Assembly: GCA_965230045.1 (NCBI GenBank)
Contig: OZ245940.1
Location: 4,402,001-4,466,000, forward strand
Direction: 5' to 3'
Length of the DNA stretch: 64,000 bases
From: G963662905 sp965230045
GTDB taxonomy: Bacteria; Bacteroidota; Bacteroidia; Bacteroidales; WRLA01
Position 1 is the stretch's first letter. Each line of letters begins with the position of its first letter. The position numbers were made by a program, and so were the translations under genes. The notes below the pieces were generated by a model. The model saw only the letters and a list, made by a program, of their open reading frames with translations. It had not been told where the DNA came from and did no database searches. This document shows, piece by piece, positions 18,117 through 27,479 of this stretch.

Positions 18117-18347
18117 ATGGAAGTTTTACTGATAATAATTCTCATAATAATTGTTGCTCCTTATATTTTGCGCTTGCTTTTTCCGTTTCTATTGAAATGG
18201 CTGGTTAAACGCTCACAGCCCGGGCAGCCCAAAAATGAAAACAAAAAAGAAGGTGATATCCGGGTAGAGATCAAAGAAAAACCCAATTCCGGAAAAACCA
18301 ACGACTTAGGAGAATACATTGATTTTGAAGAAATAAAAGATAAATAA
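18117..18347 (+). CDS. DUF4834 family small membrane protein
   Basis: A 76-residue protein with one N-terminal hydrophobic helix (LLIIILIIIVAPYILRLLFP) and a polar, charged tail that ends YIDFEEIKDK. This layout, with the acidic D-[FY]-E-x-[IV] end, matches the DUF4834 family of Bacteroidota, whose role is unknown. It lies 5 bases upstream of the YfhO-family gene and is surely co-transcribed with it, a common arrangement. A function in surface-glycan export or membrane assembly can only be guessed. Confidence 0.8.
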   Translation: MEVLLIIILIIIVAPYILRLLFPFLLKWLVKRSQPGQPKNENKKEGDIRVEIKEKPNSGKTNDLGEYIDFEEIKDK

Positions 18348-18352
18348 TTCCA

Positions 18353-20809
18353 ATGACCAATTCCATGAAGAAATTTGAAACCAAAAACGCATGGCCTTAT
18401 CTGATTGCCATTGTTGCTTTCCTGGCCATTACAGTCGTTTATTTTTCACCGGTTCTTGAAGGCAAAAAGCTCAGACAAGCCGATGTAACCAACTGGAAAG
18501 GAATGTCGAAAGAGATTAAAGATCACCGGGAAGCTACCGGAGAAGAGCCTTTGTGGACCAACAGCATGTTTGGCGGAATGCCGGCATACCAGATTTCGGT
18601 ACACTACAAAAACAATTTCGTCAACAAGATCAGTAAAGTACTCACCCTTGGGCTTCCACGTCCGATGGATATTGTCTTTCTTTATTTTCTGGGCTTTTTC
18701 ATTTTGCTGTTGGTAATGCGGGTAAATCCCTGGCTGTCTTTCTTGGGTGCAATCGGCTTTGCTTTTTCATCCTATTTCTTCATTATTTTGGAAGCAGGCC
18801 ATATTACCAAAGCTATAGCGATCTCATATATGGGGCCAGTCTTGGCAGGCATCATACTTGCCTATCGTGGAAAATACCTATGGGGACTTGCACTTACAGC
18901 ATTTTTCTTATCCATAGAATTATCGGCAAACCACTTGCAAATCACCTATTATTTGCTGATGATTGTCGTGCTCTATGGCATTTTCCAGTTTTTTGAAAGC
19001 CTGCGTGAAAAAAAATTGCCCCATTTTTTTAAAGCCAGTGGCGTTTTAGTAGTAGCGGCAATTCTCGCTGTTTCGGTGAATATAGCAAATATCTGGTCCA
19101 CTTATGAATACGGTAAATACACTATTCGTGGAAAATCTGAACTCACATCCGAATCACATAACCGCACCAGTGGACTGGATATTGATTATGCAACGCAATG
19201 GAGTTACGGTGTCCCAGAGACTTTTACCCTTCTGATACCAGATTTTATGGGCGGAGGCTCAGGCAGGACGCCTGATATGGATTCCAAAACCTATGAAGAA
19301 CTGCAGAAATATTTTCCTAAAAACCAGGCAAATCAGTACATCAATTTCTTTTCGATGTATTGGGGCAAACAGCCGTTTACTTCCGGACCGGTCTATGCCG
19401 GTGCCATTTTTATGTTCCTCTTCATTTTGGGACTCTTCGTAGTCAAGGGCAAATACAAATGGTGGCTGCTGAGTGCCTCTATTTTGAGCATCATGCTGGC
19501 CTGGGGAAAAAATTTCATGCCACTGACAGAATTTTTCCTCCATTATATGCCCGGCTACAACAAATTCAGAGCTGTATCCACCACGCTCGTCATTGCAGAA
19601 TTCTGTATTCCTCTTCTGGGTATTTTGGCTGTTAAAGAGATTGCATCAGGGAAAATTGATGCAAAAGTAACTGTCCAAAAACTGGCTTATGCCCTGGGCA
19701 CTACAGTTGGGCTTATTCTGCTTGTGATGTTATTTGCCGGTTCAGCATTTGATTTCTCTGCAGCATCTGATGCGCGCCTCCTGCAGGCAGGTTTGCCGCA
19801 AAGCATCCTTGATGCACTTGAAGCTGATCGCCTTTCATTACTGCGCAGCGAAGGGATCCGATCCATCCTTTTCATCCTGATAGCGGCTATTGCCCTCTGG
19901 GCCATCATCAAACAAAAAATCAAAAAGGAATATGCTTTTATTATCCTGATTTTGGCTGCAACTATTGATATGTGGGCTGTAAACCGCCGCTATCTCAGCA
20001 CAGAAAATTTCGAGGATGCACGCAAAGTGGAATCTCTTTTTACACCAAGCGCTGCAGATCAGCAAATCCTTCAGGACAAGGACCCCAATTTCCGGGTACT
20101 AAACACCACAGTAAACACATTTAATGATGCCAGCACATCCTATTACCACAAATCCATTGGCGGTTACCACGGCGCGAAACTGCGTCGCTATCAGGAAATT
20201 ATAGATAATCATATTGCCAACAACAATATGAAGGTACTGAACATGCTCAACACTAAATACTTCATTATGGCAGGAGCAGATAAACAAGCCGTAGCGCGTT
20301 TAAATCCTGCAGCTCTGGGCAATGCCTGGACTGTGGATAAAATCCATTTTGTTGATAACGCTGATGAAGAAATTGACGCATTAGCCGATTTTGCCCCAGC
20401 TTCGGAAGCTATTGTAGACAAAAGGTTTGAAGGAACAATCGGAGATTTTGTAGCGCAACCGGATTCCGCAGCCAGCATTAAGCTTAAAAGTTATCTTCCC
20501 AATGAGCTGATCTATAAATTTAATTCAGAAAAAGACGAGGCCGTTATATTCTCTGAAATCTATTACGACAAAGGTTGGAAAGCTTATATTGATGGAGAAG
20601 AAGCACCCTATTTCCGAACTAATTACATTTTGCGCGGCATGATTGTCCCGAAAGGTCAACACGAAATAAAGTGGGAATTCAGGCCAAAAGCGTATTATAC
20701 AGGTACCGCAGTTTCCGGAATTGCTTCAGGGCTTATCATTATCCTGATGCTTATCGCATTGGGAAGGGGCTATAAAGAAGCATTGCACAATAAACCAAAA
20801 GAAGACTAA
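18353..20809 (+). CDS. YfhO-family multi-pass membrane protein
   Basis: An 818-residue integral membrane protein of the YfhO family, which belongs to the GT-C-like superfamily of lipid-linked sugar transferases. In Gram-positives YfhO glycosylates lipoteichoic acid; in Bacteroidota its acceptor is unknown. The N-terminal two thirds contain about a dozen hydrophobic helices with the family motifs TNSMFGGMPAYQISVHY and YNKFRAVSTTLVIAEF. A large soluble part at about 560-760 is followed by a final helix near 785-805. The start may be ATG 18353 or the in-frame ATG 18365. The next gene overlaps by one base (TAATG), so translation is coupled to the GT2. Confidence 0.88.
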   Translation: MTNSMKKFETKNAWPYLIAIVAFLAITVVYFSPVLEGKKLRQADVTNWKGMSKEIKDHREATGEEPLWTNSMFGGMPAYQISVHYKNNFVNKISKVLTLGLPRPMDIVFLYFLGFFILLLVMRVNPWLSFLGAIGFAFSSYFFIILEAGHITKAIAISYMGPVLAGIILAYRGKYLWGLALTAFFLSIELSANHLQITYYLLMIVVLYGIFQFFESLREKKLPHFFKASGVLVVAAILAVSVNIANIWSTYEYGKYTIRGKSELTSESHNRTSGLDIDYATQWSYGVPETFTLLIPDFMGGGSGRTPDMDSKTYEELQKYFPKNQANQYINFFSMYWGKQPFTSGPVYAGAIFMFLFILGLFVVKGKYKWWLLSASILSIMLAWGKNFMPLTEFFLHYMPGYNKFRAVSTTLVIAEFCIPLLGILAVKEIASGKIDAKVTVQKLAYALGTTVGLILLVMLFAGSAFDFSAASDARLLQAGLPQSILDALEADRLSLLRSEGIRSILFILIAAIALWAIIKQKIKKEYAFIILILAATIDMWAVNRRYLSTENFEDARKVESLFTPSAADQQILQDKDPNFRVLNTTVNTFNDASTSYYHKSIGGYHGAKLRRYQEIIDNHIANNNMKVLNMLNTKYFIMAGADKQAVARLNPAALGNAWTVDKIHFVDNADEEIDALADFAPASEAIVDKRFEGTIGDFVAQPDSAASIKLKSYLPNELIYKFNSEKDEAVIFSEIYYDKGWKAYIDGEEAPYFRTNYILRGMIVPKGQHEIKWEFRPKAYYTGTAVSGIASGLIIILMLIALGRGYKEALHNKPKED

Positions 20810-21711
20810 TGTACCGGATTTCGGCAATTGTTTGCACATACAACCGCGAATTTTTCCTAAAGAAAGCTTTGGACAGCCTGGCAAGGCAAAGCCTTTCATC
20901 TGATGAATTTGAAATTGTTTTGGTAAACAACAACTCCACCGATAGCACAGAGCAAATCTGCAAACAATTTCAACAGGAACAGCCCAGCATTGCTTTTACC
21001 TATGTAATTGAAAAACAACAAGGTTTGTCCTTTGCCCGAAACCGGGGCATCGCTGAGTCAAAATCGCATTTGGTTACTTTTATTGATGACGATGCCTGGC
21101 TTGAAAAAGATTTCCTGAAAAACACCGTTGAATTCATGGAAGCCAATTCGGAAGCGGCATCTGTTGGCGGCATCATCCTCTTGGATTATGAAGACAAAGA
21201 GCCACCCTGGATGAATAAATATATGGCCAGCTTGTTTGGCTATTTCAAATACAGCGATAAAAGGGTACAGTTCAGCAGTTCGGATTATCCGCGTGGGTCC
21301 AATATGACTTTTCGCACTTCGGTTTTCGAAGAAATCGGGAATTTTAATACGGAATTGGGACGAGTGGGCAAAAACCTTGCAGGAGGAGAAGAAAAGGACA
21401 TTTATCAACGAATCTATAAAAAAGGGCTCAAGGTTTGGTATTTACCCGAAGCTATTGTGTATCATGCCGTGCCGGTAAGCCGAACCACTGAAGAATTCAT
21501 CAAAAGGCAATCCATTGGTGTTGGCATCAGCGAGCGATTACGAATAAAAGGCAATACTTCCGAAACATTAAAAAGATACACTATTGAGCTGTTCAAATGG
21601 GGCGCAACAATAGTGCTTTCCTTATATTATCTTTGCAGCTTCAAACGACCAAAAGCCGGAATGCTCATAAAGTTTCGGTTTTGGGTAAGTAAGGGGTTGA
21701 TTTCCATTTAA
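20809..21711 (+). CDS. Family 2 glycosyltransferase
   Basis: A GT-A-fold inverting glycosyltransferase of 300 residues that adds a sugar from a nucleotide donor to a growing glycan. The GT2 core spans about residues 1-230: ISAIVCTYNREFFLKKALDS, then VLVNNNSTDSTEQ, GLSFARNRGIAES and the DXD-type motif FIDDDAWLEKD. The motif GGEEKDIYQRIYKKG is the usual acceptor-side ED region. A hydrophobic segment near the C terminus (IVLSLYYLCSF) may bind the membrane. The start overlaps the stop of the YfhO gene. Confidence 0.9.
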   Translation: MYRISAIVCTYNREFFLKKALDSLARQSLSSDEFEIVLVNNNSTDSTEQICKQFQQEQPSIAFTYVIEKQQGLSFARNRGIAESKSHLVTFIDDDAWLEKDFLKNTVEFMEANSEAASVGGIILLDYEDKEPPWMNKYMASLFGYFKYSDKRVQFSSSDYPRGSNMTFRTSVFEEIGNFNTELGRVGKNLAGGEEKDIYQRIYKKGLKVWYLPEAIVYHAVPVSRTTEEFIKRQSIGVGISERLRIKGNTSETLKRYTIELFKWGATIVLSLYYLCSFKRPKAGMLIKFRFWVSKGLISI

Positions 21712-21726
21712 AACCAATTAATATTC

Positions 21727-22614
21727 ATGAACAAGTCACGTTTTCAGATTTTTATAGAAAACTTAGTACTAACAAGCCTTAGTGTACTTAAAATATTACT
21801 GCTTACAAAAATTTTCACAAAAAGAATCCTTCCAAGCGGAAATGAAAGCAAAGATTGTATAATTCTTGGGAATGGTCCATCGCTTAACAACACACTTGAA
21901 AAAAACACAGATTTCATTAAAGATAAAGACCTCTTTGTTGTCAATTTTTTCTGGAAATCAGAAAAATTTGAACAGCTCAAACCAAGGTATTATTTAATTC
22001 AATCCACTAGTTACTGGATTGATGGCCTAATTGACCAAAACGATCAAGGCAGAAAGGAAACTTTTAAGCAAATTGCAGTAAAAACCAAATGGGAAATGAC
22101 TCTATTTGTACCAATGATTGCTAGAAACAAAAAACAATGGCGAAAAGAGTTGGATCTCAATAAAAACATCAGCATCCAATTTCTGAACATCACTGCTATT
22201 GAAGGATTTAAAAGCTTTTGTTTTTTTGCTTTCAGGAAGAATTGGGGAATGCCAAGACCCCACAATGTCCTCATTGCCAATATTAAAGTTGCCATTGAAT
22301 TAAAATACCAAAGTATTTATCTGTTTGGCGCAGACCATTCGTGGATAAGAGAAATTTTCGTTTCCGAAGACAATCGGGTTTATCTAACTCAGAAGCATTT
22401 TTATGACGAAAAAACAGCTAAAGCAGATGTTATGTATTATGGAAACAAAAATCAAAGAAGGAATATCGCACAAATTCTTGAAAAGTTCTTACACTCATTC
22501 AATGCTTACTATTTACTGAATGACTATGCGCAATGGTCAGGTGTAGAGGTATTCAATGCTACAAATGGATCATATATAGACGCCTTTCCAAGGATTAAAA
22601 TTAATAACCAATAA
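21727..22614 (+). CDS. Putative MAF/GT42-like glycosyltransferase (tentative)
   Basis: A 295-residue protein that I do not recognise with certainty. An N-terminal hydrophobic stretch is followed by CIILGNGPSLNNTLEKN, the glycine-rich motif shared by MAF/DUF115 proteins and by GT42 sialyltransferases (CstII has a similar GNGPSL start). A later motif, IYLFGADHSWIREIF, carries a His that could be catalytic. Both families transfer nonulosonic acids such as sialic or pseudaminic acid, which fits the NeuB-family synthase and cytidylyltransferases encoded next to it. It is followed after one base by the acyltransferase gene. The exact family needs a profile search. Confidence 0.45.
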   Translation: MNKSRFQIFIENLVLTSLSVLKILLLTKIFTKRILPSGNESKDCIILGNGPSLNNTLEKNTDFIKDKDLFVVNFFWKSEKFEQLKPRYYLIQSTSYWIDGLIDQNDQGRKETFKQIAVKTKWEMTLFVPMIARNKKQWRKELDLNKNISIQFLNITAIEGFKSFCFFAFRKNWGMPRPHNVLIANIKVAIELKYQSIYLFGADHSWIREIFVSEDNRVYLTQKHFYDEKTAKADVMYYGNKNQRRNIAQILEKFLHSFNAYYLLNDYAQWSGVEVFNATNGSYIDAFPRIKINNQ

Positions 22615-22615
22615 G

Positions 22616-23173
22616 ATGGCCAAAAATCAAAGTCAGCTAAGGCAGCACCTAAAATTTACTTTCGCCAATAAAATCAGGCTTATTAGTGCAAAAAGAAGAT
22701 TGGGTAAATGCGGCGAAAAAGTATTTATTGATAAGAATGTTTCATTCATGCGCTTCCCCAAGAACATAGAAATAGCCAATAATATTGTTATAAAAGAAGG
22801 CTCAAGGATATGCAGCTGTAATACTGATGCTAAAATTTCGATTGGGCAAAACACAACGATTGGTTATCATAATTTCATTTTTTGCAGCAATCACATTAGC
22901 ATAGGCTCGAATTGCCTTATAGCCCCTTTTGTATATATCGTTGACAGTAATCATACGACAGACCGAAATAAACTGATCAATCAGCAAGCAAACACAACGG
23001 CTCCCATCACAATTGGAGATGATGTTTGGATTGCATCAAATGTTACGATTTTAAAAGGAGTAACTATAGGCCAGGGGGCAATTATTGCAGCCAACTCAGT
23101 AGTAAATAAAGACGTCCCGCCTTATGAAATCCATGGAGGGTCACCAGCAAAAAAAATTGGAAACAGGGAATAA
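22616..23173 (+). CDS. Hexapeptide-repeat acyltransferase
   Basis: A 185-residue left-handed beta-helix acyltransferase of the LacA/Maa/WbbJ type, which acetylates a sugar or polysaccharide. The hexapeptide repeats run through about residues 45-180 (ISIGQNTTIGYHNFIFCSNH, ITIGDDVWIASNVTI, TIGQGAIIAANSVV, and the end YEIHGGSPAKKIG). The likely catalytic His is in IVDSNHTTDRN, the usual position. It starts one base after the preceding gene and is part of the glycan operon. The acceptor sugar is unknown. Confidence 0.88.
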   Translation: MAKNQSQLRQHLKFTFANKIRLISAKRRLGKCGEKVFIDKNVSFMRFPKNIEIANNIVIKEGSRICSCNTDAKISIGQNTTIGYHNFIFCSNHISIGSNCLIAPFVYIVDSNHTTDRNKLINQQANTTAPITIGDDVWIASNVTILKGVTIGQGAIIAANSVVNKDVPPYEIHGGSPAKKIGNRE

Positions 23174-23186
23174 AAACCAACACACA

Positions 23187-23888
23187 ATGAACATAGGTTT
23201 TATTATTTTATGCCGATATAATTCCAGAAGGCTACCTGGAAAAATCCTAAAAAAAATAAATGGGAAACCAATTCTCCAATACATCATTGAACGCTTGCAA
23301 ACAGCAGTTAATCCGGACAGTATCGTCATAGCTACCTCTGAAGAAGAAACAGATGACCCAATTGAATCCTACTGTATAAACAATAATATTAACCATTTTC
23401 GCGGCTCATTGGAAAATGTTTCGGGGCGCTTTCTTGCCTGCGCAGAGCATTATGGTTTTGATTTTGCGACACGTATAAACGGAGACAATTTCTTCATGGA
23501 TGCATCCACATTAAAGGAGATGATCAAAATTACCCGCACAGGCAAGTATAATTTTGTAAGCAACCTAAAAGGAAGGACTTTCCCGAAAGGAATGAGCATT
23601 GAGATTGTTAGAACAGACTTCTATAAAGACAAATTTCAGCAGTTTTCTTTAAATGATGATTTCGAACATGTAACCCTCAATCTGTATCAAAATGAATCGG
23701 AATCAGATAAATTCTATCACTATAAAAACACTCAATGTCCTGAAGCTGGTGGAATACAACTTGCAATTGATGACCAAGATGATTTTCATTTGGCCGAACA
23801 AATAATTCATACTTTTGCAGAAGAACATACCAGGTATGGACTTAATGAAGTATTTCAGATATACCAAAAGTATAGCAAGCATGAATAA
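23187..23888 (+). CDS. SpsF/NeuA-like cytidylyltransferase
   Basis: A nucleotidyltransferase of 233 residues related to SpsF and CMP-sugar synthetases, expected to activate an acidic sugar with CTP. The ATG at 23187 is preferred over upstream in-frame starts that overlap the acyltransferase gene, because the domain begins at once (FIILCRYNSRRLPGKILKKI). Other motifs are IVIATSEEETDDPI, FRGSLENVSGRFLAC and RINGDNFFMD. Its end overlaps the start of the NeuB-family gene by 8 bases, implying coupled translation and a shared pathway. Confidence 0.85.
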   Translation: MNIGFIILCRYNSRRLPGKILKKINGKPILQYIIERLQTAVNPDSIVIATSEEETDDPIESYCINNNINHFRGSLENVSGRFLACAEHYGFDFATRINGDNFFMDASTLKEMIKITRTGKYNFVSNLKGRTFPKGMSIEIVRTDFYKDKFQQFSLNDDFEHVTLNLYQNESESDKFYHYKNTQCPEAGGIQLAIDDQDDFHLAEQIIHTFAEEHTRYGLNEVFQIYQKYSKHE

Positions 23889-24909
23889 AAAGACCTTTAG
23901 TGGCAAATACGGCCCTATGCTAATAGCCGAGATTGGTGGCAACCATGAGGGGAATTTTGAGTATGCAAAAAAATTAACTCAACTGGCAATTTCAACAGGG
24001 GTTGATGTAATTAAATTTCAACTCTATACGGGAGATTCACTCGTTAGCCGGCTGGAAAGCCCTGGCCGTAACAAGCACTTTAAAAAATTTGAGCTTAACA
24101 AGCAACAACATCTCGAATTGGCCAAAATGGTTCAGGATGCCGGTATTATTTATATGGCTTCCGTATGGGATTTAGACGTATTTGACTGGATAGATCCATA
24201 TATCCCAATATACAAAATTGGCAGTGGTGATCTTACCGCTTATCCAATTTTAAAGAAAACTGCAGCCAAATCCAAACCAATTATCCTCTCAACAGGGCTC
24301 TCAACAGAAAATGAAGTTCTGGACTGCATCAAGTTTATTCAGGGATGCAACCCAATTTACAAATCTTCTGATATGTTGGCTGTCTTGCAATGCACTTCGA
24401 TGTACCCAATCAATAATACTGATACCAATTTAGCAGTTATAAAACGGTATAAAGACATCACAGCCTTAACGGTAGGTTATTCGGACCATACGGTTGGAAG
24501 CCAGGCAATGCTATATGCATATGCCATGGGAGCCGAAATTTTTGAGTTTCATTTTACGGATTCTCGCGAAGGAAAAACGTTCCGCGACCACAAAGTATCG
24601 CTCACACCACAAGAAGTTATTGATTTCCAAAAGGAAATACAGGAAATAAACAAATTAAAAGGTTCCGATAAAAAAGAGCCGCTTCCCATTGAAATCGAAA
24701 ACGGACACCACATTTCATTCCGACGAGCTGTTTATCCCGCAACAGACATTCCTGCAGGAACTATTTTAAATGAAAGCAACTTATGCTGTTTAAGACCAAA
24801 TCATGGAATTGACTGTCGTGATTATGACCGCCTTATTGGAAAAACCTCAAAAATTAACCTAAAAGCTCATCAAAAGCTTGAATGGGATTTTTTTACTGAT
24901 CAAAAATAA
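23881..24909 (+). CDS. NeuB-family (N-acetylneuraminate/nonulosonate) synthase
   Basis: A 342-residue enzyme of the NeuB/LegI/PseI family, which condenses phosphoenolpyruvate with a six-carbon amino sugar to make a nine-carbon nonulosonic acid. ATG 23881 is chosen because the TIM-barrel start follows at once (MLIAEIGGNHEGNFEYAKKL). The barrel includes DVIKFQLYTGDSL, YKIGSGDLTAYPIL, STGLSTENEVL and TVGYSDHTVGSQAM. A C-terminal antifreeze-like SAF domain spans about 275-340 (RRAVYPATDIPAGTI). No NeuC-type epimerase is in the window, so the product could be sialic, legionaminic, pseudaminic or a related acid; the SpsE-like subgroup is possible too. Confidence 0.9.
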   Translation: MNKKTFSGKYGPMLIAEIGGNHEGNFEYAKKLTQLAISTGVDVIKFQLYTGDSLVSRLESPGRNKHFKKFELNKQQHLELAKMVQDAGIIYMASVWDLDVFDWIDPYIPIYKIGSGDLTAYPILKKTAAKSKPIILSTGLSTENEVLDCIKFIQGCNPIYKSSDMLAVLQCTSMYPINNTDTNLAVIKRYKDITALTVGYSDHTVGSQAMLYAYAMGAEIFEFHFTDSREGKTFRDHKVSLTPQEVIDFQKEIQEINKLKGSDKKEPLPIEIENGHHISFRRAVYPATDIPAGTILNESNLCCLRPNHGIDCRDYDRLIGKTSKINLKAHQKLEWDFFTDQK

Positions 24910-24916
24910 TCATCAT

Positions 24917-26029
24917 ATGAAATGGCACAAAAAAACAAGCTTGGCCACAACTGGCAACTTAGATAGAGAAACCTGGATAAGGCAGGATGACAATAAAACA
25001 GAATCTTTTGAAGTAGATGTTTATCTGGGCAAAAAAACAGATTTACTGAGTCTTAAAAAGAACATTGTTGAAAACATCAAAAAGAATGTAGCTTATTACA
25101 ATAAAAGCCGCACAGACTTATTTGCTCAACCTGAAATGGAAGAAGTATGTTGTTGCCCGGTATGTGGTGAATCCTCACAGAACACAATATCAAAAACCAC
25201 AATTTATGGTGCTAATTATGCCCAATGTACTTCATGTACACATGTTTATTTAACTAAAAGGCCTGCGCAGAAAGCTATTCACAACTTTTACCTGAACAAT
25301 GTAACCTATGCAGCAACCTACACAGATAAATCAGCAGCGGAATCCAGGCTCAACGCAATTGCAGTTCCATGGGTAAAATGGACCATTGATTTGTTTTTTC
25401 AAAAATTCGGACGAAAACCAAAAAAAATCCTGGATATAGGCTCTGGAGCCGGACATTTTGTTGAAGCATGCAGAAGAGAAGGCATTGACGCTCAAGGTAT
25501 AGAACTTAGCGAATCCAGCAGAGAATTTGCCAAAAACATATGGAACATCCAAATGGATGGAAGAGATTTTACGGAAATATATAAGGAATATACTGATTTT
25601 GATATTGTCACCTTTTGGGGATTACTTGAGCACACACCTAATCCAGGCTTGCTCCTTGATTGCGCAAAGCAATCTCTCAACAAAAACGGAAATCCAGGCA
25701 TGGTGATATCAAAGTTGCCCCGATGGGATTCGCTAAGTTCAGCTATTCAACGGCTTTCCACAGATTCCGTAATCAGGCATTTGGATCCAATGGGACATAT
25801 CATGGCGTTTACAGATGCTTCTGCCGCGGAACTATATCACAAACATGGATTCAAACCTGTTGCCGGATGGTATTATGGGATGGATGTTTATGAAACTTTA
25901 ATGCAAATAGGCAACCAGATTGACAAATATGATCATCTGACCCAAACCAGCAAACTCCAAATTGAGTTACAACAATATATTGATGATGTGCGCTTTTCGG
26001 ATGGTTTAACACTTGTTGGCATTGTTTAA
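24917..26029 (+). CDS. SAM-dependent methyltransferase with N-terminal zinc motif
   Basis: A 370-residue class I methyltransferase. The N-terminal third carries a cysteine-rich, probably zinc-binding pair (CCCPVCGESS and YAQCTSCTHVYL), the arrangement seen in sugar C-methyltransferases and related enzymes of glycan loci. The SAM-binding motif ILDIGSGAGHFVEACRREG follows at about residues 170-190, then DIVTFWGLLEHTPNP and the HLDPMGHIMAFTDASAAEL region. The start at 24917 lies 7 bases after the NeuB-family stop; an upstream in-frame ATG at 24878 would overlap that gene. It probably methylates a sugar or its acyl group in the same pathway, which is an inference from position. Confidence 0.85.
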   Translation: MKWHKKTSLATTGNLDRETWIRQDDNKTESFEVDVYLGKKTDLLSLKKNIVENIKKNVAYYNKSRTDLFAQPEMEEVCCCPVCGESSQNTISKTTIYGANYAQCTSCTHVYLTKRPAQKAIHNFYLNNVTYAATYTDKSAAESRLNAIAVPWVKWTIDLFFQKFGRKPKKILDIGSGAGHFVEACRREGIDAQGIELSESSREFAKNIWNIQMDGRDFTEIYKEYTDFDIVTFWGLLEHTPNPGLLLDCAKQSLNKNGNPGMVISKLPRWDSLSSAIQRLSTDSVIRHLDPMGHIMAFTDASAAELYHKHGFKPVAGWYYGMDVYETLMQIGNQIDKYDHLTQTSKLQIELQQYIDDVRFSDGLTLVGIV

Positions 26030-26084
26030 TTGATGTAGGCCCAATTTTTAACTGAAAAAAAATATTAATCCCATTTAATTGAAA

Positions 26085-27473
26085 ATGATTAACAGCCCAC
26101 TTGTAACAGTTTATATTACCAATTATAATTACGGCAGCTTCATTAAAGAAGCCATTGAAAGCGTTTTAAACCAGAGCTTTCAGGATTTTGAGATTATAAT
26201 TATTGATGATGGATCAACAGATAATTCAAAAAAAATAATCGAATCCTATTCTGGACACCAAAAAATTAAGATTATCTTTCAGCAGAATAAAGGGCTCAAC
26301 ATTACCAATAATATTGCTCTTCGAGTTGCTCAGGGAAAATACATCATGCGTCTGGATGCCGATGATTATTTGGATAAGAATGCTCTTTTAGTCATGACAA
26401 ATATCCTAGAAAAGGATGAATCCCTGGGCTTGGTTTTTCCTGATTACTATATCGTAGATGTTAAAGGTGAAATTCTCAGCTTGGAAAAAAGACATAACTT
26501 CGACAAAGACGTAAGCCTTCTTGACCAACCTGCACACGGTGCCTGTACAATGATACGCAAAAAGTTTTTACAAATGATTGGTGGTTACGATGAGCAATAC
26601 AGGTGTCAGGATGGCTATGAACTTTGGATCAAGTTCACATCAAAATTTAAAGTCACGAATACCGACACAGCCCTGTTCTTCTACCGAAGGCACGGAAGCA
26701 ACTTAACAGCCAATGAAAACAGGATACTTGACACCAGGGCTTTAATTAAAAATAATTATGTTGAAAAAAATATAAGTACCACAGGATCAGAAATACTTAT
26801 AATACCAATTCGTGGTTCAAAGCACAAGGGTACTGACATTGGTTTGCTTCCGCTAGGGAATAAAAAAACAATAGACTGGCTTGTTAACGAAGCTCTTCTG
26901 GCTCAAAGGATATCAAAGGTAATTGTGAGTTCGCCAAGTGAAGATATTAAAAAGCACTTGGACAAGCATTACAACAATAACCCAAAAATAATCTTTCATC
27001 AAAGAGACGAATCACTTGCCAGATTAAATAAGCCTTTAAATGAAACACTTTTTCAAATAGTGAATTTGCCTGAAATCATAAATATCAATCCAAATATTAT
27101 AGTAATTAGATCGATTGAGTATCCTTTTGTGAAAAGTACTACAATTGATGACTTTATTAATTCAATGTATATTTTCAAAACCGACTCAATGATTAGTGTT
27201 CGTGAAGAAAATATTACTTTCTTTCAGCATGATGGTTCAGGTATGAAGCCTATTTTAAATCAGGAAAAATTCTCAAAGCTCGAAAGGGAAGCTATCTATA
27301 AACATGCAGGAGGTGTTACTGCTGTTACTATTGATCATCTCAGAAAGGGAGAGAAACTAATTTCCGGAAAAGTAGGTCATATTGTTATTGATCAACGTTC
27401 ATCCCTAGGCCTAAAAACAAATCTGGATAGAAAAATTGCCGAACTGCTTATTCGTTCCGAAGAAAACAAATAA
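26085..27473 (+). CDS. GT2 glycosyltransferase fused to a CMP-sugar synthetase-like domain
   Basis: A two-domain protein of 462 residues. Residues 1 to about 215 are a GT2 glycosyltransferase (VTVYITNYNYGSFIKEAIES, IIIDDGSTDNSKKI, and the DXD motif MRLDADDYLDKN, then HGACTMIRKKFLQMIGGYDE). From about 235 to the end the sequence resembles acylneuraminate cytidylyltransferases: ILIIPIRGSKHKGTDIGLLP, ISKVIVSSPSEDIKKHL, DSMISVREENI, and the closing GHIVIDQRSSLGLKTNLDRK. The nucleotide loop is atypical for NeuA (it lacks the GIPGKN part), so activity is uncertain. The gene is very AT-rich (26221-26280 has 14 G/C in 60). The TTG at 26079 is an alternative start. It converges on the flippase gene 6 bases away. 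Confidence 0.8.
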   Translation: MINSPLVTVYITNYNYGSFIKEAIESVLNQSFQDFEIIIIDDGSTDNSKKIIESYSGHQKIKIIFQQNKGLNITNNIALRVAQGKYIMRLDADDYLDKNALLVMTNILEKDESLGLVFPDYYIVDVKGEILSLEKRHNFDKDVSLLDQPAHGACTMIRKKFLQMIGGYDEQYRCQDGYELWIKFTSKFKVTNTDTALFFYRRHGSNLTANENRILDTRALIKNNYVEKNISTTGSEILIIPIRGSKHKGTDIGLLPLGNKKTIDWLVNEALLAQRISKVIVSSPSEDIKKHLDKHYNNNPKIIFHQRDESLARLNKPLNETLFQIVNLPEIININPNIIVIRSIEYPFVKSTTIDDFINSMYIFKTDSMISVREENITFFQHDGSGMKPILNQEKFSKLEREAIYKHAGGVTAVTIDHLRKGEKLISGKVGHIVIDQRSSLGLKTNLDRKIAELLIRSEENK

Positions 27474-27479
27474 TTAAAC

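Noticed and set aside
26041..26084. TTG start at 26079 for the GT2 fusion
   Set aside because: The in-frame ATG at 26085 begins the conserved GT2 strand and is a more common start codon; TTG is kept only as an alternative.
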